Shown here: in pieces, positions 48,901 to 61,011 of the stretch
Position numbering within the stretch: position 1 is the first letter of the stretch
Layout of the letters: each line of letters opens with the position of its first letter
Origin: Eledone cirrhosa
Taxonomy: Eukaryota; Mollusca; Cephalopoda; Octopoda; Eledonidae
Assembly (NCBI GenBank): GCA_964016885.1
Contig: OZ024759.1
Coordinates: 2,920,285-2,984,284, forward strand
DNA length: 64,000 nt
Direction: 5' to 3'
Notes under the pieces: model-generated
Databases searched by the model: none
The model's input: only the letters and a program-made list of their open reading frames with translations
What the model was told of the DNA's origin: nothing
Translations under genes and position numbers: made by a program

Positions 48901-49400
48901 GGCAATGCTACAGAAGGGCTCTGCCCGTTCTAGAAAGGCTCTACAGACACGGGCGCCCGGGTAGGGACCCATCGAAAAAGATCTGTCCCAGATGCGTGTG
49001 CGACGAGGAAACCGTTGCACACGCATTGGTACACTGCTCGGGCATTGCCGATCTGTGGGGCTATGTCGAACAACTGCTGTCAAGGGTGGGACCGATCCGG
49101 TTGACCACCGAGTCTATTGTAACGATCAAGCCGCCTCCCCTCTTCAAAAACGAAGGAGAGGCGGTGTTTCTGTGCGTAATAGCCATGGCGAAAGGGGTTG
49201 TATGGTGGACGCGTCTGAAAAGACTGAGGTCAGACACCTTTCTCTCTGGCCAACAACTGGTCCGTTTCTTCCGATATCATTTCGGAAGAAGGATCAGGAT
49301 GGAGAGAGAGGTGCTGCACCCCAGCCGTTTTTATGAAAGATGGGTGAAAGTGGCGAGAATGGCCCGTGTGAATGGGCCTTCACTCTACATCAGACTATAA
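45982..49400 (+). pseudogene. LINE copy B ORF2 (endonuclease-reverse transcriptase), broken
   Basis: It starts MAMLRVGCLNARGL. Endonuclease signs are ICEARI, LLGDWNGIL, GYSDHKLV. RT signs are FRPITLLN, NLNQSKAFDRVDH (Asn where copy A has Asp just before QSKAF), SIRQGCPL and AYADDV (intact motif C). The C-terminal CPRCVCDEETVAHALVHC is intact. A TGA at about 46486 stands for CGA, a frameshift lies near 46830, and a TAG at 48297 stands for CAG. Long clean stretches (46812-48299, 48342-49400) show it is younger or less damaged than copy A. Confidence 0.92.
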
Positions 49401-49669
49401 GTGAGGAAGATGAAAGACCAAGGGAGCACCCCTTCTCTGTGCTCCCGAGTAAAAGGGTTGCACACTTTTTTTCGGGGGTGTGTGCGACCCCCCAAGGCGC
49501 CTCCTCTCTATTGAGGACTTTGTTATAAATTTTATTTTTTGTTATATTTTATTTTATTTTTATATATTGTTATTGCCTCCTCCTTATTGAGGACGCCTTG
49601 TTTTGTAAACTCCCCCCATTGTACTTGTCCCACTTTTGATGCCCTGGTGGCAAATAAAAGAAACATATC

Positions 49670-50230
49670 TATATATATATATATACTTACTATTGTACGT
49701 CTGTATACATATATGTATGTACGTATACATACTTATATTTAAGTAACAGCCGTACTAAGAGTGAGAAATGATATTTCGTTTCATTTTTTCCGTATATATA
49801 TATATATATATATATAATACATAATAAAATGTATATATAATCCATCCGTACACATTCCTCTGCGATGTACACACATATATATATATATATATAAAATATA
49901 TATATATATAGACCTATATATACATACATACATACACACACATACATACATACGTATACACACACATACGCATACACAGCTATATATATATACATATATA
50001 TATACACACACCCACATATGTACACACAGGTACATGCATGCACACACATATAAACTCACGCATATACGTACACCTGCACACATACACCCCCCCCCCCCAC
50101 ACACACACACAGACGCGCATATATATATATATATATCTACATACACACACACATACATATACATACGCACAGGTCTACACATAAACATACATATAAAAAC
50201 AATAAGATAATAAAATAAAATAAATTTACA
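49670..50230. repeat. TA/CA low-complexity tract
   Basis: TATATA, ACACAC and TACATA words with a run of C at 50086-50098. No gene is seen. Confidence 0.93.
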
Positions 50231-50410
50231 ATATGTTAAAATACATTAAAATCTGTATATAACTTCACAAAGAGATTAATAAAAAAAAAAGGGGGCAGGA
50301 AAAGGAGAAGGTACGTGTGTTCATGTGATATACTACACACAGGTAGTATGAGGTGCAAACTTAGGGCCGTGTATGGAACAAACAACAATAACAAAACAAT
50401 AATAGCAATA

Positions 50411-50715
50411 ATGATTTCTTTATTAACCACAAGGGTTTACATAAAGTAGACATTAAGGACAATACAGGATGGTACAAATGGGCATTTCTGCGTGTAAAAA
50501 GGAGGATGTAACAAAAAAATAACAATGTAAAATTCCCCAATAGGGGGGAGACTTCGGAGGGACATTTGTGGAGAAAGCCCAGTAAAAGGCCACAGTGACC
50601 CTGACCACCAAGGCAAGTGCCCTCTCCCAGTTTTCCACCTTTAATTTACAGATACGTACTCAGAGTAGGCCCATTCACTCGGGCCATTCTTGCTTCTCTC
50701 ACCCATCTTTCAACA
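50411..50715 (-). mobile_element. Tx1-like LINE 3' end, 5'-truncated, minus strand
   Basis: The minus strand reads GATGGGTGAGAGAAGCAAGA, then AATGGCCCGAGTGAATGGGC, the coding end shared with copies A and B. It ends with CCCCTATTGGGGAATT and GTAAACCCTTGTGGTTAATAAAG. Only about 300 bp remain, the usual result of incomplete reverse transcription. It is a third, more diverged member of the family. Confidence 0.75.
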
Positions 50716-51214
50716 ATAATAATAATTATTATTCCAAAGTGGAACATGTGGCGAGTATATATTCACGATTGACGGGGTACACATTCATGAGGACGCTTGG
50801 TCCGGTCACCTTGGGGTATGTCACTGTGGTTGGGGTATGCTGTTCTATATGTTTGGGGTATTTGACTGGACGACCGTGGACTCTGTGTTAGTCGGTCCCG
50901 GCATAGGCGATGTACCTGCTCAATGTTGCGTGCTCGGTCTGGTGTGCACCTGGTTTATTTAGGTTTGCCACACGGGGCGTATAATGTCATCAGGGTATGG
51001 TGTCAGGTCCCTTAATCCTGTTGGGCCGCTCGGGTCTGTGCGTACTCCGTCTCTGTTTTTTGAAGGTGTCCGAAGGAACCTGCAGCCGTAGAATCAACCA
51101 GATCCATACAGTGATCATGTCTCGAGCTACCTGCCGGCGAAACAATTGTAACACGCAATAAACTGAGTCCAGATGCATCACTGATTTTTTTGGTTTTTAT
51201 ACTATATATATATA
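50716..51214. other. Unassigned sequence, possibly a mobile-element end
   Basis: A (ATA)n patch at 50712-50730, then moderately GC-rich sequence ending AACACGCAATAAACTGAG at about 51150. Several GGGGTATG words (50812, 50833, 50857) are spaced unevenly. No coding region or terminal repeat is identified. Confidence 0.4.
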
Positions 51215-51216
51215 TA

Positions 51217-52773
51217 CAGTGCCCCGCAAAAGTTTACAACACATTAGGAAAAATGCGGTTTTAGGTATTTTTAATAAAGTTAGGGTAATGAAAATTTAAC
51301 TACTGATAGAACATATAATGAGGCATTTAATGATACAATCATATTTTTTTTTAAATAACAAGGAAATAACTCATGAAGAAAAATCAATATTTTTATAACG
51401 CAAAAGTTTACAACACATTTTCTATTTATCGCTTTTTTTCAAGAAAATTCTTAAATTTTCAGATTTAAAATTCAGTAGAATGTTCTAGATTAGGTTTAAG
51501 GTAACTTCTAAGGACTATTCAAAACATTACGTCATTATTTGTCTGACAACCATCCTGTAAACATTGACAACCATCCTGTAAACATTGACAATATGGGGAA
51601 AAATAAACTGATTGATCAAGACCTCCGTAAAAGCATTGTAGACCTTCATACAAATGGTGTTGGTTATAGAAAGATATCTTGTCAGTTAAATGTGCCATTG
51701 AGTTCAGTTGGTACTATAATTCGTCACTGGAAATCTCATCATTCCATCTGTCCTCTAATTAGTTCTGGTTGTCCTAGAAAGATAACGGAACGTGCAGCTC
51801 GGTTATTGACGAGAAAGGTTGGCAACGAACTCCGGTGTACTCTTAAAAATCTTCAGGATGACCTAGAAGAAAGTGGAGTAAAAGTGAGCACAGATACAAT
51901 TAGTCGTTCACTTCGTCGATATAATATCTTCTCGAGATCTCCAAGGAAAACACCACTTCTTACGAGGAAACACTTCTTCGTTGATTAAACTTTGCAAATG
52001 ATCTCATCAAACCTGCGTCATTTTGGGAAGGTGTACTTTGGTCGGACGAAACAAAAAATTGAACTTTTTGGTCGAAATGCTGTGGCAAAAGTCTGGAGAA
52101 AGTAAAGTACTGAATATTCGCCGAAGAATACTATTCCAACTGTAAAATTTGGAGGTGGATCAATCATGGTCTGGGGTTGCTTTAGCGCCACAGGTGTAGG
52201 AAATATTGAAATAATAGAAGGAAGAATGGGTGGCACTTATTATAGAGGTATTTTGCAAAGGAATTTACATCAAAGTGCACATTCTCTCAGCTTAAAGCCA
52301 GGTTGGTTTTTTCAACAAGATAACGATCCAAAGCATACTGCAAAGCTAACACAATCTTGGTTAAGTATGAATGGAATAAATGTTCTAAAATGGCCAAGTC
52401 AGTCTCCAGATCTTAACCCGATCGAAAATTTGTGGAGAGAACTGAAACTCAGACTTCAAAAAAGGAAACCCCAAAATATCCCTGAACTAAAGAAAATGTG
52501 TTGTGAAGAATGGAAAAATATTAGCCAAGAAACATGCAAGAAGTTTGTAGGAGGCAACTCCAAACGCCTACAGGCTATAATTAGCAACAAAGGTTACGCT
52601 ACGAAATATTAAGAGATGATTTAATAAATGTGTTGTAAACTTTTGCGTTATAAAAATATAGATTTTTCTTAATGAGTTATTTCCTTGTTATTTTTTTAAA
52701 AATATGATTGTATCATTAAATGCCTCATTATATGTTCTATCAGTAGTTACATTTTCATTACCCTAACTTTATT
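51217..52773 (+). mobile_element. Tc1-type DNA transposon, right end cut by PLE 6
   Basis: The left end is TA then CAGTGCCCCGCAAAAG. The left inverted repeat is about 200 bp and contains the word GCAAAAGTTTACAACACA twice (51225 and 51400), an IR/DR layout. The right inverted repeat starts at 52626 and ends abruptly at CCTAACTTTATT (52773). That leaves out the outer 55 bp, including the outer direct repeat. PLE-type sequence starts there. The transposase lies between. Confidence 0.9.
51593..52612 (+). pseudogene. Tc1 transposase, DD34E, frameshifted
   Basis: It starts MGKNKLIDQDLRKSIVDLH with a helix-turn-helix (YRKISCQLNVPLSSVGTII) and a second DNA-binding part (RRYNIFSRSPRKTPLL). A frameshift near 51985 and one near 52105 split the catalytic domain: VLWSDETK (first Asp), GGSIMVWGCFSATG, WFFQQDNDPKHTAKL (second Asp) and SPDLNPIENLWRE (Glu). 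The spacing between the second Asp and the Glu is 34. The last frame (52166-52612) is open to its stop. It would cut and paste the element at TA sites, but this copy is dead. Confidence 0.93.
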
Positions 52774-52789
52774 CATAATCAAAATCTAT

Positions 52790-52850
52790 ATTTTATTATA
52801 CATATTTCAAAGGTACAATGTTGTTTAAGTACGTTTTTATCAGACAAAAT
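52790..52850 (-). ncRNA. Hammerhead motif, family A, core mutated
   Basis: Minus strand: ATTTTGT, CTGATAA (the conserved G is A), stem II with GTAC/GTAC, GAAA, TATGTA, UA, ATAAAAT. The core change should abolish activity. Partner of 56624-56684. Confidence 0.65.
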
Positions 52851-54049
52851 GTATGATTTGATATGTGACATACCACTATGGTCTTGATTATTCAATTCCA
52901 GTATTGGCTGTGATTTATTTCACCAAATCTCAACGTGTTTATACCACAAATAATATGATAAACTTAGAGAAGAAAAGGGCATAGAGGGAGATGCAAAGAA
53001 GAGGAAAGGGCAAAAATAAATAAATAAATGAATAAATAAATAAATGAATAAATGGATGAATGAATACAAGAAAAAAAATATAAAAGAAAAGAGGAATAAA
53101 AACAAAAGAGAGGGAAGATGTGGGGAGAGTAAAGAGAAAACGAAAGGCAATAAAGAAAAACGAAGAAAAAGAAAATGAAACTATGAAATAGAGGGCAGAA
53201 TAAAAAAACCTGTTGTATTCAAATGCAAGATAAAATAAGAAATCAAAAATCTATTCACATATATCAATGAATATCGCTTGTATTGGATTATGCTTTAGCT
53301 AATTATACTTTTATATTATATCCAGATTATTAGGTATAGATTACTTTCTATAGCAATCAAATATTTAAGTTAATTACAAATTTATATAATTTAATTTAGC
53401 TCATTATAGAATATTATAATTTTTAATTTTAAGGTAAGATATTCTATTAATATTTTACTACAACTTTAAAAGAATTAATCTTTAAAGCGTATTTAAATAA
53501 TTATTAAATATGTATTAAAATATAATACCATGCATATATCCCCATCAATACATATAATATATTTTGTTCATTTATTATCCAAATTAATTTAGAAATTCTC
53601 TTTATGAAAGCTTTGTTATTCTTTAATTTTCATTTATTTCTTAGAATCCAACTGTGGTTATATTTGCACTCTATAATTTTATTTCATTTAATCAATGCTT
53701 ATATTTACTTCTATACTTAATTATTCTGATATATAGTTTCCTTTTAATGATAGTCTTAAACTTCATATCTCACGTCCAGCGATATTTTAAAAGCCTTAAA
53801 TTATCTATTGTATATATCGTAATTGACGCCTAATTAAATATTGAATTATACTAATCAAAGCATAGGATAAAAAGACTCTTAATGAAATTATTCCAATACA
53901 TATAAATATCAATAAATTAGGCAAAATTTATATCAATTAGGCAAAATTTATATATATTTAAATTATTAATTGTCCTTATTTTTTTTTAACTGGTACATTG
54001 CCTGGAAAGTTTTACAATGTTATGGTGACAACTACTAAATAATTCATTT

Positions 54050-54587
54050 TTTTTTGTTGATTAAATTGTCATAGTTTGTGATTATCTGTAGAATCTCTTC
54101 ATTGCAAAGATTGCAAATTTCTGAGATTGTTAAGTTCTGGTAGGAAATAGCAAACTTTAATTTCCTCCAAGAGATGGAGTATTTAATATTATTGTCCTTT
54201 AAAGACCATACTAATTGCGAAAATGAAGTTGAGAATTTCTTATCTGGTCTATTGAAAGTATGTCTATGATTATACCAACGTTCCTTACATTTAGATGAAG
54301 TGGGACCTATGCAGTTATATATTATTATTTGCCTTAATGGTACATTTATATTCTAGATTTTTGTCAAGGCAATTATTTTGTAAAGGACATTCAGACCTCT
54401 TTCTACAATTACATTTCTTCTCAGTGTTATTTACAGACGTTATACTATTCACATTATTATTAAAAGGCGTTCTACTATTATTCGTGTTTAAACTATTATT
54501 ATTGTTATTCCTATTAACTAATATATTATTATTATGAATGTATATATAGTGTATTTTGCAATACACTGTATGCTTAAGTAAAAGCAT
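54050..54587 (-). pseudogene. PLE 6 GIY-YIG endonuclease part
   Basis: 54587-54315 reads NVNSITSVNNTEKKCNCRKR, SECPLQNNCLDKNLEYKCTI. Below it, in a shifted frame, come IGPTSSKCKERWYNH, FSQLVWSLKDN, YSISWRKLKFAISYQN and ICNLCNEE. The order matches PLE 7. It is broken by a frameshift near 54315 and separated from its RT part by the nested palindrome. Confidence 0.82.
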
Positions 54588-54657
54588 TTTGAAGACTTTA
54601 CGCTATTGTTTTAAAGTAGTGACCATGAAACTTCTTTTTTCAACAAACAAAGGGAGA

Positions 54658-54705
54658 TAAGCTGATAGATCTCTGTTTCATCCTGTTGGTATTCCTCAGA
54701 GCTTA
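54658..54705 (-). ncRNA. Hammerhead motif, family C, slightly decayed
   Basis: Minus strand: TAAGCT, CTGAGGA, ATAC ... GGAT (one stem II mismatch), GAAA, CAGAGATCTA, UC, AGCTTA. It has a mismatch in stem II and one in stem III. Partner of 55059-55106. Confidence 0.65.
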
Positions 54706-55058
54706 GCACTCCCCTTGTTTGTTGAAAATTAGGAATGTTGGATTCTTATAGAATTCCAGGAAGTGATTATACAGAGCGGTTGCAATACACTGTATGCTTA
54801 ATTAAAAGCACTTTGAAGACCTTACGCTATTGTTTTAAAGTAGTGACTATGTCACTTTAATTAAGCATACAGTGTATATATAGTGCAAAATACACTATAT
54901 ATACATTCATATATATATATATATCGCTATTTCAGAGCACCAATTCTAATTTTCAATTTTTGCTGGACCGGCAACCGCTCTGTATAATCAGTCCCTGATT
55001 ATTACTGGAATTCTATAAGAATCCAACATTCATAATTTTCAACAAACAAGGGGGGTGC

Positions 55059-55106
55059 TAAGCTCTGAGGAATACCAACAGTATGAAACAGAGATCTGTC
55101 AGCTTA
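55059..55106 (+). ncRNA. Hammerhead ribozyme motif, family C, all three stems
   Basis: TAAGCT (55059-55064), CTGAGGA (55065-55071), ATAC-CAACA-GTAT (stem II, 55072-55084), GAAA (55085-55088), CAGA-GA-TCTG (stem III, 55089-55098), UC (55099-55100), AGCTTA (55101-55106). Stem I is perfect over six pairs. It continues as GGG/CCC beyond an internal loop (TGC against TCT), the place where natural hammerheads make loop contacts. Predicted cleavage follows 55100. Confidence 0.82.
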
Positions 55107-55263
55107 TCTCCCTTTGTTTGTTGAAAAAAGAAGTAAGTGACATAGTCACTACTTTAAAACAATAGCGTAAGGTCTTCAAAGTGCTTTTAATTAAGCATAC
55201 AGTGTATTGCAAAATACACTATATATACATTCATATATATATCGCTATTTCAGAGCACCAATT

Positions 55264-55266
55264 CTA

Positions 55267-55314
<48 letters not shown>

Positions 55315-56470
55315 GCTAATTATAGGTTGGTTCAATTTAAGATTTTTATTATTTACTTTTGTTATATTTTGAGCAATATCCATAGTTGTTGAATAAGATA
55401 ATTTAACTGTGTGTCTATTGAAGGTAGAGTAATATTTATGTGATCTTGGGAAGCATTTATCCAAAGCTTTAAAAAGTAAATGTGCTGCAGGTGTTTTAGT
55501 AGCGAAAGATGCTAGCGGAACATACCAAATTATAGATCTAGTTCTTATTTTTTTCTTCGATTTATTCATCCAGTTGTTGTTTTTATATTTTATTATGATT
55601 ATTATGATTATAATTAATTTTATTTTGATGGATTTCTGTATTTTTATCTATATACTCAATATTATTGTTATATCCAGCTTTATGTAACGCTTCATTATAA
55701 TATATAGCCTTACTATTATAGCCTGGATATTCTTTGTTGTACACTGTTGACTATTGCGTTCTTAACACTTTTAGGATGATTAGAATAAAAACTAACATAA
55801 TTTAAGTTCTCATTGACTTTATGGAAAGGATAATAAAGGCCTGAGTTCAGATTTAGAGTCACATCTAAAAAATTGACTATTTTATTATTTTCTATTTCTA
55901 ATTTCAGGTCATAATTTAAAAGAAATTCTATAATTGATTTCTTTACACTATTTAATTAACTATTGTTATGTTTTTCTACAATAAATAGTATGCCGTCCCT
56001 ATAATCTCCAGCAATTTTCTATTTATCATGTTAAGGATAAAGATGCCCACAAGATCTGTAACTTGCGCCGAATCTGACGAACCCATAGGAATGACAAAAT
56101 TCTTCGTCTATCTGCCCTAGTGCAAAGATCATTATTAAAATCAATCAAGGTTCGCCTTGCTGTTAATATAATATTTATCTCCTCACTAGATAGGTTTGTG
56201 TGTTTATATGCATATGATAGCACCTTATTTAATAGATTAGGAGTTATCGAGGAATAATAACTGGCTATATCCATTTGAATGAACTTATAATTATTTTTAT
56301 ATTTAATATTTTTGAACCAATCTATAACTTCACTTGTGCATTTCTATAGATTTAGCTGTGATTTCAACTTAATTGTTGATAAAATCCTATCTATTATATT
56401 CTTACTAATTATTCCAAGATCATTTATTTGTTTATTTCTTGCTTTTTCCTCTTCTTTTCATCCCCTTATA
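55264..56470 (-). pseudogene. PLE 6 reverse transcriptase remains
   Basis: Minus-strand pieces in order: MDIASYYSSITPNLL (56274 down), the AxFVIPMGSSDSAQVTDL-like motif B region around 56090 in a shifted frame, GDYRDGILFIV at about 55990 (motif C, with Gly for the second catalytic Asp), VTLNLNSGLYYPFHK-like sequence near 55840, and RSIIWYVPLASFATKTPA, FPRSHKYYSTFNRHTVKLS, YSTTMDIAQNITK (55569-55264). Several frameshifts and the YRDG change mean it is inactive. An (ATT)n run at 55268-55314 encodes poly-Asn. Confidence 0.82.
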
Positions 56471-56623
56471 TATTTCTACCTTGCTCTATGTCCTCTTCTT
56501 CTCTAAGTTTATCATATTATTTGTGGTATAAAAACGTTGAGATTTGGTGAAATAAATCACTGCCAATACTGGAATTGAATAATCAAAACCATAGCGGTAT
56601 GTCACATATCAAATCATATATAT

Positions 56624-56684
56624 ATTTTGTCTGATGAAAACGTACTTAAACACCATTGCACCTTTGAAATATGTATAATAAAAT
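56624..56684 (+). ncRNA. Hammerhead ribozyme motif, family A (short stem II)
   Basis: ATTTTGT (56624-56630) with an upstream extension pairing to ATAAAATATAT (11 pairs including one G-U), CTGATGA (56631-56637), stem II, GAAA (56666-56669), TATGTA, UA, ATAAAAT (56678-56684). Stem II pairs poorly here (GTAC against GCAC). Confidence 0.7.
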
Positions 56685-56755
56685 ATATATTTTGATTATG
56701 AGAATAATTTTCATTTATTAACATTTGGAATAATATATATATATATATACATATA

Positions 56756-56812
<57 letters not shown>

Positions 56813-56935
56813 AGGAGGTGAATTTTATTGTAGTACAATAAAGCAATGCAGATATCGGATAAGTAGCACTCTACAGTTTGTAGGACTGGAGTATAAATAA
56901 TATAAGATCAAAAGATGGTTAAAAGAGTTCCATGT

Positions 56936-57004
56936 ATTTTATTATGCGCATTTCAAAAACAAATGTCATCATGAGATGACATTGGCGTTTTCGTCAGGTA
57001 AAAT
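56936..57004 (-). ncRNA. Hammerhead ribozyme motif, family A
   Basis: Minus strand: ATTTTAC, CTGACGA (position 7 is free in the consensus), stem II, GAAA, TGCGCA, UA, ATAAAAT. One stem I pair next to the core is weakened. Confidence 0.72.
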
Positions 57005-57117
57005 AGGGAGACATGATATGAAGGTTAAAAAGCACTTGCAGTTATAAATCAACATATATGTTGATTTAAAACTGCACTATTCAGAAGTGCTTTTTAACCT
57101 TCATATCATGTCTCCCT

Positions 57118-57186
57118 ATTTTATCTGACGAAAACGCCAATGTCATCTCATGATGACATTTGTTTTTGAAATGCGCATAATAAAAT
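57118..57186 (+). ncRNA. Hammerhead ribozyme motif, family A
   Basis: ATTTTAT (57118-57124), CTGACGA (57125-57131), stem II with CAATGTCATC / GATGACATTTG, GAAA (57168-57171), TGCGCA, UA (57178-57179), ATAAAAT (57180-57186). Confidence 0.78.
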
Positions 57187-57311
57187 ACATGGAACTCTTT
57201 TAACCATCTTTTGATCTTATATTATTTATACTCCAGTCCTACAAACTGTAGAGTGCTACTTATCCGATATCTGCATTGCTTTATTGTACTACAATAAAAT
57301 TCACCTCCTAC

Positions 57312-57351
57312 ACACACACACACACACACACACATACACACACACACACAC

Positions 57352-57411
<60 letters not shown>

Positions 57412-57430
57412 GTGTGTGTGTGTGTGTGTA
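57312..57430. repeat. CA then TA then TG microsatellite
   Basis: ACACACACAC, TATATATATA and TGTGTGTG in mirror order, forming a further simple palindrome just before the host exon. Confidence 0.95.
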
Positions 57431-57484
57431 GTCCAATCATTGACCTCTATCAGTGACTTTTGACCTCTCTTATTAATTTTCCAG

Positions 57485-57580
57485 GTAATCCAACTGGAAG
57501 TGATGGAGCGGCCATGTCTATGACCGCGTTAAACGTCACACCTCGACCACTACTGTATCACAGGTATTCAGAACCTATAG
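57485..57580 (+). CDS. Host gene, visible exon 4 (96 nt)
   Basis: The acceptor is CTTATTAATTTTCCAG and the donor is ATAG|GTAATA. It enters needing two bases, as exon 3 leaves one, and exits after one base. It encodes [31 protein letters not shown]. The preceding intron is 35,117 bp and holds all the PLE, hAT, RTE, Tx1 and Tc1 material. The gene continues beyond the window. Phase agreement over four exons is the main support; no family is recognised. Confidence 0.78.
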
Positions 57581-57582
57581 GT

Positions 57583-57612
57583 AATATATATATATATATA
57601 ACATCTACACAC

Positions 57613-57667
<55 letters not shown>

Positions 57668-57734
57668 CTCACACAGACACGCATGTATACAAAAACATAT
57701 ATAAATACATACATGCATACATTCACACACACAT

Positions 57735-57769
<35 letters not shown>

Positions 57770-57776
57770 CACACAC

Positions 57777-57842
<66 letters not shown>
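57583..57842. repeat. TA/CA microsatellite
   Basis: TA tracts flanking a CACACA/CATACA core. It starts two bases after the donor of exon 4. Confidence 0.95.
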
Positions 57843-57844
<2 letters not shown>

Positions 57845-57899
57845 CAAAGGAATTGTGGTAAAGGACCAGATGGATCATAACGCACCAGAGAACTCAATA

Positions 57900-58040
57900 A
57901 ATAGGGTAGTAGAGTGGGAAATAGGAAAAAGTATGACCCCGACGGCAGAGTTCAAGCCGTTTCGACGGCTACTTCTGGACTAAATTTAGTCCAGAAATAG
58001 CCGTCGAAACGGCTTGAGCTCTGCCGTCGGGGTCATACTT

Positions 58041-58045
<5 letters not shown>
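57900..58045. repeat. Palindrome with half-hammerhead arms
   Basis: GAAAAAGTATGACCCCGACGG on the left and its inverse on the right, with centre TGGACTAAATTTAGTCCA. The right arm reads GTCGAAACGGCT, then CTGCCGTCGGGGTCATAC: GAAA, stem III (CGGC/GCCG) and UC. There is no CTGANGA box. The flank 57848-57900 resembles 25365-25440. Confidence 0.7.
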
Positions 58046-59345
<1,300 letters not shown>

Positions 59346-59656
59346 AGTGACTTCCCTGGATGTATACTTCCGCTTGTTCTCATGGGAGATATAATGGAGT
59401 GGGTAAGGTGGGGTGGTGCATACTGTATATATGCTTCAGCTTTGGCGTGTGCCCGTGGGAAGTCTAGACTCCTATAATACTGCATTTTGCCAGAGATTTC
59501 TGTCCTGTGTCATCACCGGTGAGAGGTGCAATTGAGCAAGGTCAGCTTTTATCACCCCACCCCAAGTCTTCCTGGTCTTCCCACTCTACGTCTGAATCGA
59601 CTTTAAGCGCTCTGCACCTTTTAACGCAGCTGTCATCCTGTATATGCATCACATAT

Positions 59657-59665
<9 letters not shown>
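59346..59665 (-). pseudogene. RTE-type LINE C-terminal fragment, minus strand
   Basis: The minus strand around 59640-59470 reads MTAALKGAERLKSI, GKTRKTWGGVIKADLAQL and PVMTQDRNLWQNAV, the usual closing part of RTE/BovB-like proteins. Little else remains and frames are interrupted. Confidence 0.55.
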
Positions 59666-59701
<36 letters not shown>

Positions 59702-59826
59702 GTAGGAGTTGAGTTTTATTGTAGCACAATAAAGCAATGCAAATATCGGATAAGTAGCACTCTACAGTTTGTAGGACTGGAGTATAAATAATATAAGATC
59801 AAAAAATGGTTAAAAGAGTTCCAAGT

Positions 59827-59895
59827 ATTTTATTATGTGCATTTCAAAAACAAATATCATCATGGCATGATATCTGCGTTCTCATCAGATAAAAT
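59827..59895 (-). ncRNA. Hammerhead ribozyme motif, family A
   Basis: Minus strand: ATTTTAT, CTGATGA, a stem II of about 10 pairs, GAAA, TGCACA, UA, ATAAAAT. It lies 3' of, and in the same sense as, the PLE 7 coding remains. Confidence 0.8.
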
Positions 59896-61011
59896 AGGGA
59901 GGCATGATATGAAGTTTAAAAAACACTTGTGAGCAGTGAAGTTTTAAATCAACATATGAAAAATAAATTAAGATGGATGTATGAGATTGGGAAAAAGTGA
60001 GGCGGGGGTAAGGAAGAGGAGCAAATAAGAGTAAAGGGTGGTGGGGGAGGAGTATAAGAAGGAAGGATGAGAGAAGAGGAGAGATGGGTGATAGAGAGAG
60101 ATAGCCTTTACAACTGAGAAAGAATATTGTCTCACAGAGACCGTTGGAAGATAATAGATAATTTAAAAGATTTTGAAATTAAAAGCTTTATGCATGAAGA
60201 AAAAGGAATTAAGAATAGTATTAAATTAAGGTTTGTATATTGAAGGGTTTAATAATATGTGCGAAGAAAAAGAATTTATTAATATGTATTATTTAAAAAA
60301 AATATTAATGATATTAAGGATATAATGTGAAAAGAAGGAGAAGAATAAATGAGTTATGAATTTAGAGGAATTAGTTAGGGTTTAAGTTTGTTTTATGTAT
60401 TGTAATATGTATACGTAAATAATATGTTTTAAATGAGTGCAGAAGGAGAGAAGAAAAAAGAATGTTTAAGGAAGAAAATATCTAACATCAAAAAGTATAT
60501 ATGTTTACGAAATATTTTCTAATGGTAATATTAAAAGAAATTAGTTAGGGTTTAAGTTTGATTTTATGTATTGTAATATGTAAAAGTAAAATTAAGTAGT
60601 AGGTTTAAAACGAGCATGAAAGGATAGAAGAGATAAGACAAATTTAAGGAAGAAAAAATCTAACGTCAAAAAGTTTATATGTTTACGAAGGAATTCTAAT
60701 GGTAATATTATAATGTATTAAGAAAATAATTTTTATGGCCAATGATATGAGGAAAGATGGAAGAATGGATAATGTTGTGGTGAGTAATAATATGAATTGA
60801 GAAGTAGTTGGGAAGAAAAAGTACAGATTAGAGATTAGGAATTAAAAAGAAAAAAGAAAGAAAGGAAAATGATGAAGAAGAATGACATAGAATGAGTAAA
60901 TTGTATTATATAATATATAATACTGAAATAAGGTAGAAAGATGGGTATATTTGTAAAAGATATATAAGCCTTTGAGAATAAAGGATTTTAAACTAGTAAG
61001 GTATTGAGATA

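Larger units (their letters stand above)
44040..49669 (+). mobile_element. Tx1-like LINE, copy B, nearly full length
   Basis: Same family as copy A: similar ORF1, ORF2 and tail (GCCCTGGTGGCAAATAAAAG at the end). The 5' leaders of the two copies do not look alike, so the families may have swapped promoters or one 5' end is not the true one. Strong microsatellite follows at 49670. It is GC-rich relative to the surroundings. Stops and frameshifts make it inactive. Confidence 0.88.
54538..55262. repeat. Palindromic element nested in PLE 6, with paired hammerheads
   Basis: Inverted segments share TGCAATACACTGTATGCTTA, ACGCTATTGTTTTAAAGTAG, CAACAAACAAAGGGAGATAA and CAGAGCGGTTGC. An extra copy of the first part lies at 54783-54905. 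The element interrupts the Asn-rich linker of PLE 6 between its RT (55264-55569) and nuclease (54587 down). There is no coding content. A CGCTATTTCAGAGCACCAAT word occurs twice (54926, 55242). Confidence 0.85.
52774..56720 (-). mobile_element. PLE 6 with inverted ends
   Basis: The left end (52775-53000: CATAATCAAAATCTATATT, CACCAAATCTCAACG) recurs in inverse at 56495-56710. Between are GIY-YIG and RT remains on the minus strand and a nested palindrome (54538-55262). 53000-54040 is AT-rich 3' UTR without genes, with AAATAAATAAATGAATAAAT at 53018-53060. Each end carries a hammerhead motif. Confidence 0.82.
56811..57317. repeat. 507-bp palindrome of PLE ends
   Basis: The left arm starts GTAGGAGGTGAATTTTATTG and the right arm ends with its inverse. 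The centre is ATCAACATATATGTTGAT at about 57050-57067. Arms are about 250 bp and almost identical. It holds only the PLE end sequence found around PLE 7 and no coding core. Confidence 0.94.
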
